Of a stretch of DNA of 64,000 bases, positions 1 to 9,038 are shown one piece after another. The notes under the pieces were generated by a model. It worked only from the letters and a program-made list of their open reading frames with translations. It was not told the origin of the DNA and ran no database searches. The stretch comes from Pediococcus acidilactici (GTDB lineage Bacteria > Bacillota > Bacilli > Lactobacillales > Lactobacillaceae): positions 1,860,001 through 1,924,000 of the forward strand of contig CP103908.1 in the NCBI GenBank assembly GCA_024970065.1. The letters run 5' to 3'. A program made the translations under genes and the position numbers. Position 1 is the stretch's first letter, and each line of letters starts with the position of its first letter.

Positions 1-839
1 TCATCATCAACAATGTAATTTTTTCCATCATTGGCAGCAGCTATGGTATTACCGTTATAACCATAAGGAATCAGCTTGGTAATCGGTGTTGAAACGGTCG
101 TACGTTTTATGCTAGTGATATTTTTGCCGAAGATTGCTTCGTTGTACACCTTATCGGAATTCAACTGGTCGACAATTTCACAAGTCTTCGATTGAACATT
201 GCCTTGTGAGTCAATTTCAACGTAACAATCAACTTCCACGTTATAGGTCTGCAACAACGTTTGTAATAGTGATGATGCTTTAGTCTTTCCATCAATTGAA
301 ATATGTGGAGTCATTGCATTAGCTGTATTAAATTTAAGTGTCCAGCCCGTATCACTGAACACTCTCGTAAAGGCGGTCTTAATATCTGTATCTGACTCAG
401 CCATAGCAACTGGATAATGATGAGCCAACGTGAATAGACACAAATTAGTAAAGTTAGCCGTTGTTACATGTTTAACAGCAGCAGTATTACTTTCTTCCAC
501 GCTGTATATGTGCATAACATACCAGTGTCCCGACAAGGCATCATAATAAGCGAGATTGTTGCCAGCGACTACTTTGTCTGAATCAGGCTGACCTTGAAGC
601 ACGTCTAATGAACCTTGATGGTCGAACTTCTTAGATTGGGCATTTAGGTTGATGGTGCCGGTGTAGCTATCCTTAGTGCCTACATTGACGTCATCATCGT
701 AGGAGGTACTAGTTGTGTCGGCATCGGCTAGTTGAATTTTGACGCTGTCGTTTGAAAATTTAGTGGCACCATCAATAGTTAGGGTGCCAATCCGTTTCAA
801 ACTCGGATTTAGAATTAAATATTGATTGGTTAAAGCCAT
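1..839 (-). CDS. Tail-associated (Tal/prophage endopeptidase-type) protein, partial
   Basis: An open frame starts at ATG 839 behind a strong AGGAGG site and runs leftward off the window with no stop, giving about 279 residues. It directly follows the distal tail gene, the usual place of the tail-tip protein that binds Dit and often carries a host-wall-degrading domain. The visible N-terminal part, starting MALTNQYLI, resembles the beta-rich hub region of prophage tail endopeptidases; the ITSIKR and TPITKLIPYG stretches near the edge are typical. Any peptidase or receptor-binding domain would be beyond the edge. The family call is from context and general sequence character; the exact subtype is uncertain. 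Confidence 0.75.
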   Translation of the reverse strand, partial: MALTNQYLILNPSLKRIGTLTIDGATKFSNDSVKIQLADADTTSTSYDDDVNVGTKDSYTGTINLNAQSKKFDHQGSLDVLQGQPDSDKVVAGNNLAYYDALSGHWYVMHIYSVEESNTAAVKHVTTANFTNLCLFTLAHHYPVAMAESDTDIKTAFTRVFSDTGWTLKFNTANAMTPHISIDGKTKASSLLQTLLQTYNVEVDCYVEIDSQGNVQSKTCEIVDQLNSDKVYNEAIFGKNITSIKRTTVSTPITKLIPYGYNGNTIAAANDGKNYIVDD

Positions 840-859
840 CGCTTAACCTCCTTGTGTTG

Positions 860-2629
860 CTATAATAGTTTTGGTAGATATCTAAGCGTCATTTTAGCGT
901 CATCTAGGTCGCCCACCATAGTTAGCCCGTTTACACCCGGTTTTAATTGCGGATAATCGGTTGACCACACCGGCGATGCCAAACGTCCATTGACGGTTAC
1001 GGTATCAGTCTCACAGTCCATAACAATCTCTTCCCCTGCATTAGCAATATAAGTAGGTTCATTCGGTTGTGGCTGGGTGTGTTTCCAGACTTGTAAGTCG
1101 GTGAGGGTCATGTAAGGTGCCATGTATTGTACATTGTTAAAGTCTTCCGTGATGGTGTGCTTGAGGAATGTTTGACCAAACCCGCCTAAGGCTGACTCAT
1201 ATTCATTGTTAGTATCTACCCAGCGGCCACGGGCAATTAAATACCTATTCGTATTGCGATAAGGGTGGCCATCATAGAGACTATATTGATGCAATTCCCA
1301 CGTATAAACGTTGCCGGACTTTGTCAAGTCCATAAATACCCAAGCATTGGTTAAGCAGTTTCTTTCTTCTTTGTTAATAGTTGTCACATACTTATCCACG
1401 GTCTCTTTGATTGTTTTCTTCGTTACCTTGCCTCTCTTAGACCTGCTAGTTTTAGTCACTGTTTTAGTGGCTGTTTCAGTTTTAATCTTAACTTTTTCGT
1501 CTCTTTTATTGGCAAATGCACCGCTAGGGCCATATCCCCAGTAAAGTGTCTGGTGATTATCGTCATCAAATGTGCTTCCCGGCTTGCATAGCTGTAGTGC
1601 CACATAGGTTTTGCCACCTTGCATATGGTCGCCGATGACAAACCGGCCAATCGTATTACCACTGGCATCGAGCAATGAAAATTGTGCTTTTCCCATTGCC
1701 CGTCCATTATGAGTGCCTGAGTATCGCATATGATGTAATCCAGCGCGAACGCGATAGTTGGTTAACGCCTCGGTCATCCCAGTATACCGATAAGTAGGGC
1801 CTAACCAAGCAGTATCAAGTGGATTAGTTGGCATCGCCCCAAAGTCTTTTTTACCATTCACAATTGCCACTTTCATGACTGTTGTATTGCTATCAATCTC
1901 AGCGCTACCTTGATACTTGTACTTACCATCGGTCTTGATACCACCAACGGCATTGGGATCGCTAGTCCACATCCCCATACTAGCAATAGGGTCATTAATC
2001 ACACTAATGTCGGGTTGAACAGCAGTAGCTTGGTCTTCCGGTGACTCAGGCCCTAAACCAAATTGACCACCATTAAGATTAAAACCAATGTATTTTAATG
2101 GACGTTTAGGTATGACCTGAATAACTGGGGCTGTTCGTGCAGTACCATCAACAGTAATCGTGTTTAAACCATTATTCAAAGGCTTCTCAACCTGTGGCAG
2201 AGTTGCCCGTGGGTCTGACTGTACAAAGGTAATCGTAAGCGTCATGTCATACATACCCGGGTTAATCGGGGCTGGATCACTAATTGCGGTAATATGCCCC
2301 CAATACGTCACCTTAGGTTCAAAGCCAAATACTAGTGGGTATTCTTTACCATTATCGCTAGGGTCATCGCTTAGTAGTAAACCGCTTAAATTGTGCATCA
2401 CCTGATTAAATCTGTCTTGGTTATCAGCACAGTAGATTGATACCGGAATATTAATTGTCCGGCTAGTAAAATCCGTGCCATTGAACTGGTTACCATACAT
2501 GGCCGGTATATCAGTCACCTGTTCAGCCATAGCAGGGGCACTAGGCAATACCACGTTACCCATCTCAACTTGTAAATCGTCCCGGCTATTTAAGCCAGCA
2601 TATTCAAAATCATCTCGTTGTAAGGTCAC
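860..2629 (-). CDS. Distal tail protein (Dit), enlarged or 'evolved' form
   Basis: 589 residues from a GTG start at 2629 with GGAGG nearby. Residues about 1-190 look like the siphovirus tail component (Dit) N-terminal beta-sandwich, including the EYPLVFGFEPKV and DMTLTITFVQSDPRA stretches. Classical Dit is about 250 residues. Here roughly 330 extra residues lie between the N-terminal and C-terminal parts, with a Lys/Thr-rich segment near residues 390-420 and a concanavalin-like or carbohydrate-binding flavour, ending with the usual C-terminal beta elements. Dit forms the hub at the tail tip, and inserted carbohydrate-binding modules help recognise the host wall polysaccharide. The gene lies between the tape measure and Tal genes, as expected. 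Confidence 0.85.
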   Translation of the reverse strand: MTLQRDDFEYAGLNSRDDLQVEMGNVVLPSAPAMAEQVTDIPAMYGNQFNGTDFTSRTINIPVSIYCADNQDRFNQVMHNLSGLLLSDDPSDNGKEYPLVFGFEPKVTYWGHITAISDPAPINPGMYDMTLTITFVQSDPRATLPQVEKPLNNGLNTITVDGTARTAPVIQVIPKRPLKYIGFNLNGGQFGLGPESPEDQATAVQPDISVINDPIASMGMWTSDPNAVGGIKTDGKYKYQGSAEIDSNTTVMKVAIVNGKKDFGAMPTNPLDTAWLGPTYRYTGMTEALTNYRVRAGLHHMRYSGTHNGRAMGKAQFSLLDASGNTIGRFVIGDHMQGGKTYVALQLCKPGSTFDDDNHQTLYWGYGPSGAFANKRDEKVKIKTETATKTVTKTSRSKRGKVTKKTIKETVDKYVTTINKEERNCLTNAWVFMDLTKSGNVYTWELHQYSLYDGHPYRNTNRYLIARGRWVDTNNEYESALGGFGQTFLKHTITEDFNNVQYMAPYMTLTDLQVWKHTQPQPNEPTYIANAGEEIVMDCETDTVTVNGRLASPVWSTDYPQLKPGVNGLTMVGDLDDAKMTLRYLPKLL

Positions 2630-2660
2630 GATTTAACCTCCTTTTTAAATTTAACTATGT

Positions 2661-2692
2661 AAAAAGGGCGCCCAATTAAGGACGACCCTTTG
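2661..2692 (-). terminator. Intercistronic hairpin between tape measure and Dit genes
   Basis: On the minus strand an AAAGGG...CCCTTT stem with interior CG and CC/GG pairs closes a TTAATT loop and is followed by a short T run. It lies just after the tape measure stop codon. The loop and inner stem repeat almost exactly in the hairpin at 7918-7951. Probably a partial terminator or mRNA-stabilising element that tunes tail gene ratios. Confidence 0.55.
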
Positions 2693-2705
2693 GTTGATTA
2701 GGATA

Positions 2706-5700
2706 TTAGTACCCCATCATTTGGGAGTATTGTGAAGCTGTCTTATTGTCCGATTTAACGGCATTGACCACGTCAGATTTAGCAATAACGGCTTGTACAT
2801 TACCCATGTTGCCTAAAATGGCGGACATTAAGCTGATTAGTTTATCAAGCTTCTTATTACTTTCACTGTCTGTTAGCACAACCTGACTACCATTGTTGCC
2901 ATTTACCATTTGACTAGCCTGTGTAATTAGCTGGTTAGCCCGTGATTTATTAGTCAACGGCAATACCATTTCAGGTTTGTTATGTTCAGCAATTTCGTAT
3001 AATCCGTGGCTACCGATAATTCCACCGTTTTCGTAGCCATGTCCGTTACCGAGGAAACTCAATCCGCTACCATAACGATGTTTTGCGTAGTTTAAGCCGG
3101 CTAAAAGATTGTCGTATCCATTCCAAATATTGTTATGTCCAGGTAAATGATAGGCACTAAATGTCCCCGGTTTAACTTGCATCAAACCTTCTGCATGCCC
3201 GTCAGCTAAACCGTCTGTGCCACCCATCGCCTTAGGGTTACCACCAGATTCAGTATTAATCTGTCGTAGCACTCGGCTAACCATGTTTTCACTGGTTGAA
3301 AGTCCAAGTTCGCTTAATGCACGTTTAACGTCAGATCTCCAACGCTGTACACCTGAACCACCGGGGTCACCACTACCGCTGTCACCAAACATATCAGCTA
3401 ACTTACTGATAAACTTCCAGAATCCGCCACCAACTTGCTTCTTAATCATCTTTTGAAGTGAATTATTAGTATCACTGTCGGCATCGGAACCTTTATCTTT
3501 ACCATGCTGTTTAGTAATATCCAGCCAGCCGGCAGTACTCATACCATTTCTGCTCCAAACTGAACCACCGTTTGTTAAACCAACGTGTAAGTGAGGCCCA
3601 GTTCCAAGCCCTGAATGTCCTAGAACGCCCAGTGTATCACCAGTCTTAACATGCTGCCCTGTATGAACTCTAACATCTTTTGCGTTACCAAATTCTTGGT
3701 AAATAATTTCTTTACCAGTTGAATCACGAGTAACAATGTTATATCCAACGGCTCCCCAGCCAGCGGGAGGATTGCCAACGCGGATAACCGTACCACCGTG
3801 CATAGCATGGAATGGAGTTCCCACTCTTGCGGAGAAGTCATTACCATCATGGACGCCACCACCACGAGGTGAGCCAAATCCATCAGTGTGCGTCCAGCCA
3901 CTACCTGGTGATTGCCAGCCACCACCATATGAACCGCCACCACTTAAATCAACCATTGACCAAAGTGTTGACCACCACGTCTTAGCTTGTTTCTCAACGC
4001 CATTAAATAGGCCATGACCAATGTTGCTCATGACACCTGCAACGCCCTTAGAAGACCAGCTAAACAGGTTTTCGAGTGACTTAATCGGGTGAGCAATAAT
4101 GTTAGTAGCGGTCTTAAAGAACTTCTCTAAGCTGCCAACCTTCTTACCGACCCAGCTAGTGACTCCTGAGATACCACTAGTGACACTGTTTAGAATATCA
4201 CCAAAGAAGCCAGTACCCTTTGCATACTTAGTCACGCCTTGCATACTCATTAACATGGCTGTCTCACTAGCGCTCAGCACTTCTGATCCAGCGGGTAACA
4301 TCATCTTAGTGTTACGTCCTTGAACAATGCCTGAATCGCCATTAGGTAGTACAACCATTTCTTTGTTACCAGTTTGGGGACTGTCGTTACCATCATTAAG
4401 CACTGCCATAGTAGGCCGTGTAATCGGATTCCGTGATCCACTAAACACACCAGTACCAGTGGCAAAGTGAACATGGCCTAAATCGGCGATAGTCTTCCTT
4501 TTACCACCAAACATGTGAATAACACTATCAACCGCATTGATACCGCCATTGATAAGGTCGATGACATCGTTCATGCCGTCTCTAGCTAGGCTCTTTAAAT
4601 CTTTCCAAAGGTTTTTAAAGATATTCTCAACGCCCCTACCTAAACTAGACCAACCTGATCCAAAGGACTTTTTAAAGGCTGATAGCCAGTCACCCATTGA
4701 ATGGCCGAACACTCTAGTATGGCTCAAGTCTTTATTCCAGTAACTATGCAAGTTAGCTCTCATGGTGTCCCAATGGTTATTCCATGAATGTGACCAGCTT
4801 TTCTTCCAGCCAACCCATCTGGATCCCATACTACTAAAGAAGTCTCTGGTATGCTTATAGGATTTATTCCATGAACTATGCAAGTTGCTAGTTGTGTTAT
4901 TCCAGTGTGTTGACCAGCTCTTTCTAAAGCTAGACTTCCAGCTACCCCAATTCTTGCCAACGGTGCTAAAGAAACCCCTAGTGTTCTTAACGGAACTGTT
5001 CCAGCTTCTTTTAAGTGCCTTACCATTGTTCGACCAGTGTTCGTTCCAACTCTTTCCAAAACTCTTCTTAAAGCCGTTCCATTTTTTAGACATGTTGCCT
5101 AGTGCTTGACCTACCGACTTACCGACATTTGAACCCCATTTAGCAATACCTTTTCCTAAGTTAGCCACTGATTTAAACGCATTATTTACCCAGTCACGAA
5201 ACGGCTTAATGTGCTTGTATGCTAACACTAGTCCAGCGGTTAAGCCCGCTAAGGCAACCACAGCAATGCCAATCGGGTTAGCGTCCATGGCCGCGTTGAG
5301 TAACCATTGAGCGGCTGTTTCTTCACCACTAGCTTTAGCGGCTAGCCTTTGAGCCGTGCTTAGTGACCTAATAAATCCAATTGTTTTACCAATACCACTA
5401 GCAATCCCTAGGAATGCCCTACCAATACCTGCTAGTTTAGAAATGGCAAAATAGGTTACAATGCCTTTGCCTATGGTTTCAATGGCACCTTTATGCTTGG
5501 CAATAGCGGCAGTAGCGTCAGCCACTCCATTCATGCCTTTTGAGGCATCTTTAGAATGTCCACCAATTAGCTTTAAAGCACCAGCTACAGCTGACCATGC
5601 ACCCTTAGCTAAACTGCCAACAATGCTAGCAAAGGTGCCGCCCATCTTCTCGATTGGCTTTTCATTCTTGACTAGAAAGCTGATAACATTACCGACATAC

Positions 5701-7250
5701 TGGCCAGTTTTCTTACCAAGCGCGCCAACTAAGTCACTTAAAGACTTCTTAACATTATCTAAAGCACCCTTTTTTTCGGAAATTCCATCAATGGCCTTTT
5801 CGACACCAGCAACTAAGGGCTTGGCAAAGGCTACTTTCAAATTGGTGTAAGTACCTTGAATAGCGGCCATCTTACCCTTAGTTGTATCGCCGAACTCTTC
5901 CCATGCTTTGCCGCTTGTTTTAGCAGCCTTAACCATATAGCCTTGCAATTGCGAGCCGGTTATCTTACCAGTTGCCAGCTGCTTGTTAAAAGCATCTGTT
6001 GACATACCACTAGCTTTAATGATGGCCTTTTGAAGCTCAGGCACTTGGCTAAAGGTACGTTTAAATAAACTGGCGGTTACTTTAGTACTACCAGTTAGTC
6101 TAGCAATCCCTTGAGTAAGGCTAACTATCTGGTCGCCTGATTTCCCAGCTGCTGAACCATAGCTAGCTAATACCTCGGTCATGTCGCGGGCTTTGGAGGT
6201 ACTGTTGGTTATAGCAAAGAATTTCTTCTGCATGGCATCAATAGCTCCGCCGGACATGTTAGCCTTAGAACGAATGTCACCAATCTGCTTTGTCATCTTG
6301 GTTGCTTCACTGTCTGACAGACCTAAATTAGTCCACTGCTTCTTAATCGTAGCCCCTGCTTCGGCTAGTTCATAACCTTGTTTGGTAACTCCTTTAATAT
6401 AGCCTATTGCACTAGATGCGGCGTTACTAATTGTGTTACCAATAGCAGCCCCAATGGCAAAGTGTTTAGTTTCGTCCTTAGTTTTCTTTTCTTCTTCTCG
6501 AACTAAGCCTAATTTAGACTTGGCAGAATCGAGCATTCGGGTAAAGGCCGTTGGTTTAGCCTTATTCATGGCTGAATCTAACTCATTAGTCTCACTTTTG
6601 AGCTTAGCCATGCTAGTGGCAGTCTCATTAACACGCACTTGCTGACGTTTATAAGCGTCACTAGTAGCACCACTGGCATTCTTAATCCGTTCCAGTTCTC
6701 TAGTTTGAGCCTTATACTGAGCCTCCATGTTAGAATAGGCCTGCTTTAAGCCACTCAATTTGGCCTTGTTAGCTTCGGCCGACCTACCTTCGGCTTCTAG
6801 GCGCTTCACATAGGATTCGCTTAAAGCTGTACTCTGTTTATAGCCCTTTTGTAAGTCGGCTAAACCTGAATTGTAATACTGTAATTTAGACTTAGCCCGA
6901 TCTAACTGGCCACCCATACTGTCATATGACCGGCTAGCTTTGTTAATTTGGTCAGCTAGTTTTAAATATTGCTCTTCACCGCTTTTGGTATCTCTGTTTA
7001 GGCCTGATTGACGGGACTTTAACTCGTCAATCTTAGCCTTTTGCAGCTCCATTGATTTGGCTAAGCCATCTACCCTAGCGGCGGCAGCTTTTTGATATTC
7101 ACCAGCTGATTTCAAGGCCGTCTCTTGGGCTTTCCAGCCACTAGTGTTAGCTCTAACCTCAGCGGTTAACTGCTTGAGCGATTTAACAGCTTCTGCTGAA
7201 TCTAGGCCAACCCTACTGGTCATCTCACGGCCAACTACTTTTTTTGCCAT
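2706..7250 (-). CDS. Tail tape measure protein with M23 peptidase and lytic transglycosylase domains
   Basis: 1514 residues; sets tail length and is ejected ahead of DNA. The N-terminal 250 residues are coiled coil, followed by a TP901-type tape measure core and hydrophobic stretches around residues 560-680. Residues about 710-850 contain Trp-rich 44-residue tandem repeats. An M23 zinc peptidase domain covers about 1115-1240 (HDGND as the HxxxD motif, GPHLHVG as the HxH motif). A lysozyme-like transglycosylase domain follows at about 1320-1420 (catalytic Glu in NTESGGN, then GLMQVK). Having both wall-degrading domains suggests the ejected protein cuts glycan and peptide during DNA entry. The ATG at 7250 has AAGGAGG-type spacing. 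Confidence 0.95.
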   Translation of the reverse strand: MAKKVVGREMTSRVGLDSAEAVKSLKQLTAEVRANTSGWKAQETALKSAGEYQKAAAARVDGLAKSMELQKAKIDELKSRQSGLNRDTKSGEEQYLKLADQINKASRSYDSMGGQLDRAKSKLQYYNSGLADLQKGYKQSTALSESYVKRLEAEGRSAEANKAKLSGLKQAYSNMEAQYKAQTRELERIKNASGATSDAYKRQQVRVNETATSMAKLKSETNELDSAMNKAKPTAFTRMLDSAKSKLGLVREEEKKTKDETKHFAIGAAIGNTISNAASSAIGYIKGVTKQGYELAEAGATIKKQWTNLGLSDSEATKMTKQIGDIRSKANMSGGAIDAMQKKFFAITNSTSKARDMTEVLASYGSAAGKSGDQIVSLTQGIARLTGSTKVTASLFKRTFSQVPELQKAIIKASGMSTDAFNKQLATGKITGSQLQGYMVKAAKTSGKAWEEFGDTTKGKMAAIQGTYTNLKVAFAKPLVAGVEKAIDGISEKKGALDNVKKSLSDLVGALGKKTGQYVGNVISFLVKNEKPIEKMGGTFASIVGSLAKGAWSAVAGALKLIGGHSKDASKGMNGVADATAAIAKHKGAIETIGKGIVTYFAISKLAGIGRAFLGIASGIGKTIGFIRSLSTAQRLAAKASGEETAAQWLLNAAMDANPIGIAVVALAGLTAGLVLAYKHIKPFRDWVNNAFKSVANLGKGIAKWGSNVGKSVGQALGNMSKKWNGFKKSFGKSWNEHWSNNGKALKRSWNSSVKNTRGFFSTVGKNWGSWKSSFRKSWSTHWNNTTSNLHSSWNKSYKHTRDFFSSMGSRWVGWKKSWSHSWNNHWDTMRANLHSYWNKDLSHTRVFGHSMGDWLSAFKKSFGSGWSSLGRGVENIFKNLWKDLKSLARDGMNDVIDLINGGINAVDSVIHMFGGKRKTIADLGHVHFATGTGVFSGSRNPITRPTMAVLNDGNDSPQTGNKEMVVLPNGDSGIVQGRNTKMMLPAGSEVLSASETAMLMSMQGVTKYAKGTGFFGDILNSVTSGISGVTSWVGKKVGSLEKFFKTATNIIAHPIKSLENLFSWSSKGVAGVMSNIGHGLFNGVEKQAKTWWSTLWSMVDLSGGGSYGGGWQSPGSGWTHTDGFGSPRGGGVHDGNDFSARVGTPFHAMHGGTVIRVGNPPAGWGAVGYNIVTRDSTGKEIIYQEFGNAKDVRVHTGQHVKTGDTLGVLGHSGLGTGPHLHVGLTNGGSVWSRNGMSTAGWLDITKQHGKDKGSDADSDTNNSLQKMIKKQVGGGFWKFISKLADMFGDSGSGDPGGSGVQRWRSDVKRALSELGLSTSENMVSRVLRQINTESGGNPKAMGGTDGLADGHAEGLMQVKPGTFSAYHLPGHNNIWNGYDNLLAGLNYAKHRYGSGLSFLGNGHGYENGGIIGSHGLYEIAEHNKPEMVLPLTNKSRANQLITQASQMVNGNNGSQVVLTDSESNKKLDKLISLMSAILGNMGNVQAVIAKSDVVNAVKSDNKTASQYSQMMGY
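4731..4994 (-). repeat. 132-bp tandem repeat (44-residue Trp-rich unit) in the tape measure gene
   Basis: Two adjacent in-frame units, 4994-4863 and 4862-4731, encode 44-residue blocks sharing the HTR/NTR-x-FFS, GW-K-S and W-HW-N patterns. A more divergent unit precedes them (about 5126-4995) and a partial one follows. Such period changes in tape measure genes alter tail length by whole repeats. Confidence 0.85.
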
Positions 7251-7277
7251 TCTTTAGCCTCCTTTTTGGCACAAGCG

Positions 7278-7514
7278 CTATAAACCATACGTTTGATTAA
7301 TGGCCTCTAGTGGGTCAACCAGTTCAGCACGGTCTTCCTTTTTACGAGCGTTTAAAGTTTCTAACATACTAAAAAAGGGACTATCATCGAATTCTTTCGG
7401 TGATAACCCCTCGGTTAATAATTGTTGAGCTAGCAGGTTGAAGTCTTCCTGTTGGTTTTTTAACTTTAAAACTTCTCGCTTAATCTCACTGTTACGCTTG
7501 TGCCGGCTTATTTT
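7278..7514 (-). CDS. gpT extension of the tail assembly chaperone, expressed by -1 frameshift (gpGT)
   Basis: This frame has no start codon of its own. It is open from just before the gpG stop and ends with TAG at 7278, adding about 77 residues (KRNSEIKREVLKLKNQQ..., charged and helical). The gpG frame ends with Lys AAA then TAA at 7510-7508, within the string CAAAATAA. A Lys tRNA on AAA can slip back one base onto AAA, turning TAA into ATA and entering this frame. The -1 frame is closed by a TAA only ten codons upstream, so the shift must occur in this short window. Gene order tail protein - G - GT - tape measure matches lambda G/GT. Confidence 0.7.
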   Translation of the reverse strand, partial: KISRHKRNSEIKREVLKLKNQQEDFNLLAQQLLTEGLSPKEFDDSPFFSMLETLNARKKEDRAELVDPLEAINQTYGL

Positions 7515-7882
7515 GACGACTTCGCGTCTTTGATAGCTTTACGTTGCTTCTGTTCAGACAACTTAATATCAGCGTCTGAAATACCATTTAGGCGCATAAT
7601 CAAGTAACCAACACCTTCGCCAAAACGCTCAATTGAGACAGTATCGTTAATCGTTTCCATCTGCTGATCAGTATAGCCCATTACTCGTTGTACAAAATCG
7701 GCCATATCGTCCTGCAATTCTAGGCCGTTTTTCATGGCGTCTAGTTCAGCAATCTCTTTTTCAGTGTCTTGTGACTCCAGCATGCCAATTTGAACCTTGG
7801 TAGCCAACCGAATAATATTGTTAGTTGGTGTTACATTGGCCGTTTTGTTGATTCTAAAGTAATTTTTTGCATTAATTTTCAT
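7508..7882 (-). CDS. Tail assembly chaperone gpG
   Basis: About 124 residues from ATG 7882, which has an AAAGGGG site. The frame is open upstream to 7933 but that extension has no ribosome site and overlaps the hairpin at 7918-7951, so the later start is preferred. The protein is small and acidic and lies between the major tail protein and tape measure genes, the conserved position of the chaperone that coats the tape measure during tail assembly. Its C-terminal KDAKSSK precedes the proposed slippery site producing the longer gpGT form. Sequence similarity to characterised gpG proteins is not obvious by eye; the call rests mainly on position and the overlapping second frame. Confidence 0.75.
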   Translation of the reverse strand: MKINAKNYFRINKTANVTPTNNIIRLATKVQIGMLESQDTEKEIAELDAMKNGLELQDDMADFVQRVMGYTDQQMETINDTVSIERFGEGVGYLIMRLNGISDADIKLSEQKQRKAIKDAKSSK

Positions 7883-7917
7883 AGTGATTTGCACCCCTTT
7901 ATTTAATTTTGTATGTA

Positions 7918-7951
7918 TTAAAAGGCCACCCAATTAAGGGAAGCCTTTTAA
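7918..7951 (-). terminator. Hairpin between major tail protein and gpG genes
   Basis: A perfect 9-bp stem TTAAAAGGC/GCCTTTTAA with an inner CCC/GGG pair lies directly after the major tail protein stop and before the gpG ribosome site. It likely terminates part of the transcripts, which would keep the abundant tube protein above the chaperones. Confidence 0.6.
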
Positions 7952-7957
7952 TTGCTG

Positions 7958-8644
7958 CTAGTGGCTAGCTGCACTGCCGGGAACTACAGTGGTTGTACTA
8001 GCTGTACTACCGGTTGCACCGCTTGCTGGCTTGGTATAACCACCAAATGTTTCAGCATATAGCTTATCTAAGTTGAAGTTAGGGTCATTTGACTTGGCAA
8101 TCATATAAGGTTGTTGTACCCCATTGGCAGCTAAGAAAATGTCTGGCTTCAATGGTGTTAAAACAGTACCATTTAGAACCGTTGAGTAAGCTGCTTCATT
8201 GTTGGTATCAGTTGAGTTGTTAGATGCTTCTTCAACGAATTCAATGTTATTAAAGCATTCATAAATTGAGATGTCACCATCTAGTGATTGAGATTCGGCA
8301 ATCATCGCCACATGAGGCTTAGGTAACTGACGAACCCAAGCACCCGTGTTAGGGTTTTGTGTGTATCCCTTTAGCATTTGGTTAATCCGAAAATCCAAGT
8401 CCAAAGCGGTTAAAGCCAATGTAGGCATAGACTTACCATAAGCCGTACGCTTGATTTGTCCATTTCCCCAGCCAGGCGTTCCGGCCGCTTCAATCGCAGT
8501 CACGTTAATTTGACTGAAGCCTTCGCCATTATGATCGGCAACATAGATTCCGTCAGCAGATAGACCTTTTGTAGCGTCTTTAATTAGGTCTCCGTTATCG
8601 TCTAGTAAAGCAAAAGTTGCTTTTACAATATTATGTTTTGACAT
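7958..8644 (-). CDS. Major tail protein (phi13/TP901-1 type)
   Basis: 228 residues; polymerises into the tail tube. The sequence has the phi13-family pattern: an N-terminal FALLDDNGDLI strand, the repeated KRTAYGKSMPTLALTALDLDF core, and a low-complexity Thr/Ser/Ala tail after residue 205. The gene follows the tail-completion genes and precedes gpG, as in related siphoviruses. The ATG at 8644 has AAAGGAGAG spaced well. The hairpin after its stop is consistent with high expression. Confidence 0.88.
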   Translation of the reverse strand: MSKHNIVKATFALLDDNGDLIKDATKGLSADGIYVADHNGEGFSQINVTAIEAAGTPGWGNGQIKRTAYGKSMPTLALTALDLDFRINQMLKGYTQNPNTGAWVRQLPKPHVAMIAESQSLDGDISIYECFNNIEFVEEASNNSTDTNNEAAYSTVLNGTVLTPLKPDIFLAANGVQQPYMIAKSNDPNFNLDKLYAETFGGYTKPASGATGSTASTTTVVPGSAASH

Positions 8645-8657
8645 TTAAATCTCTCCT

Positions 8658-9038
8658 TTAAATCATTTCATTTTTAGTTACATAAATTGTTTTCGTTACT
8701 TGGTTGGTATCTGGGTCTATCGAATGATGTTGACTAGATACAATTAACCAGCCAGCCTCTTTAAGGCTTTTCATCAAAGCTATCTCAGCTTCCAATGGAT
8801 TAAAGTCATCGGCTAGGTCAATCTTGTAGAAGATTTGAATCTCAACACCCATGGCTAGGCCTTTAAACGTGCTGTTTGCAAGATAGGCCGGGCTTGAATC
8901 GGTTTCTTGCAATAGCATGACTGTACTAGTAGTGTTGTCTAAATCTTCATTCGGTATTTCATTCAGATAGACTTTATCAAGCCACGTTAGATTGAGGGAA
9001 TCAACTAGGCTGGCTACCTGTGATACTGGTAATAACAC
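8658..9038 (-). CDS. Tail terminator/completion protein (DUF806-like)
   Basis: 126 residues. Fourth gene downstream of the capsid gene and immediately before the tail tube gene, where the tail terminator (Tr) lies in HK97/TP901-type phages. The sequence begins MLLPVSQVASLVDSL and has the VEIQIFY strand and SLKEAGWLI helix found in DUF806-type tail proteins. It would cap the tail tube and join it to the connector. The start overlaps the end of the upstream gene by one base (ATGA-type coupling). Family call from pattern and synteny. Confidence 0.72.
   Translation of the reverse strand: MLLPVSQVASLVDSLNLTWLDKVYLNEIPNEDLDNTTSTVMLLQETDSSPAYLANSTFKGLAMGVEIQIFYKIDLADDFNPLEAEIALMKSLKEAGWLIVSSQHHSIDPDTNQVTKTIYVTKNEMI

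Noticed and set aside
5461..5850. 129-codon plus-strand frame opposite the tape measure gene
   Set aside because: Antisense shadow of a well-supported coding frame without a ribosome site.
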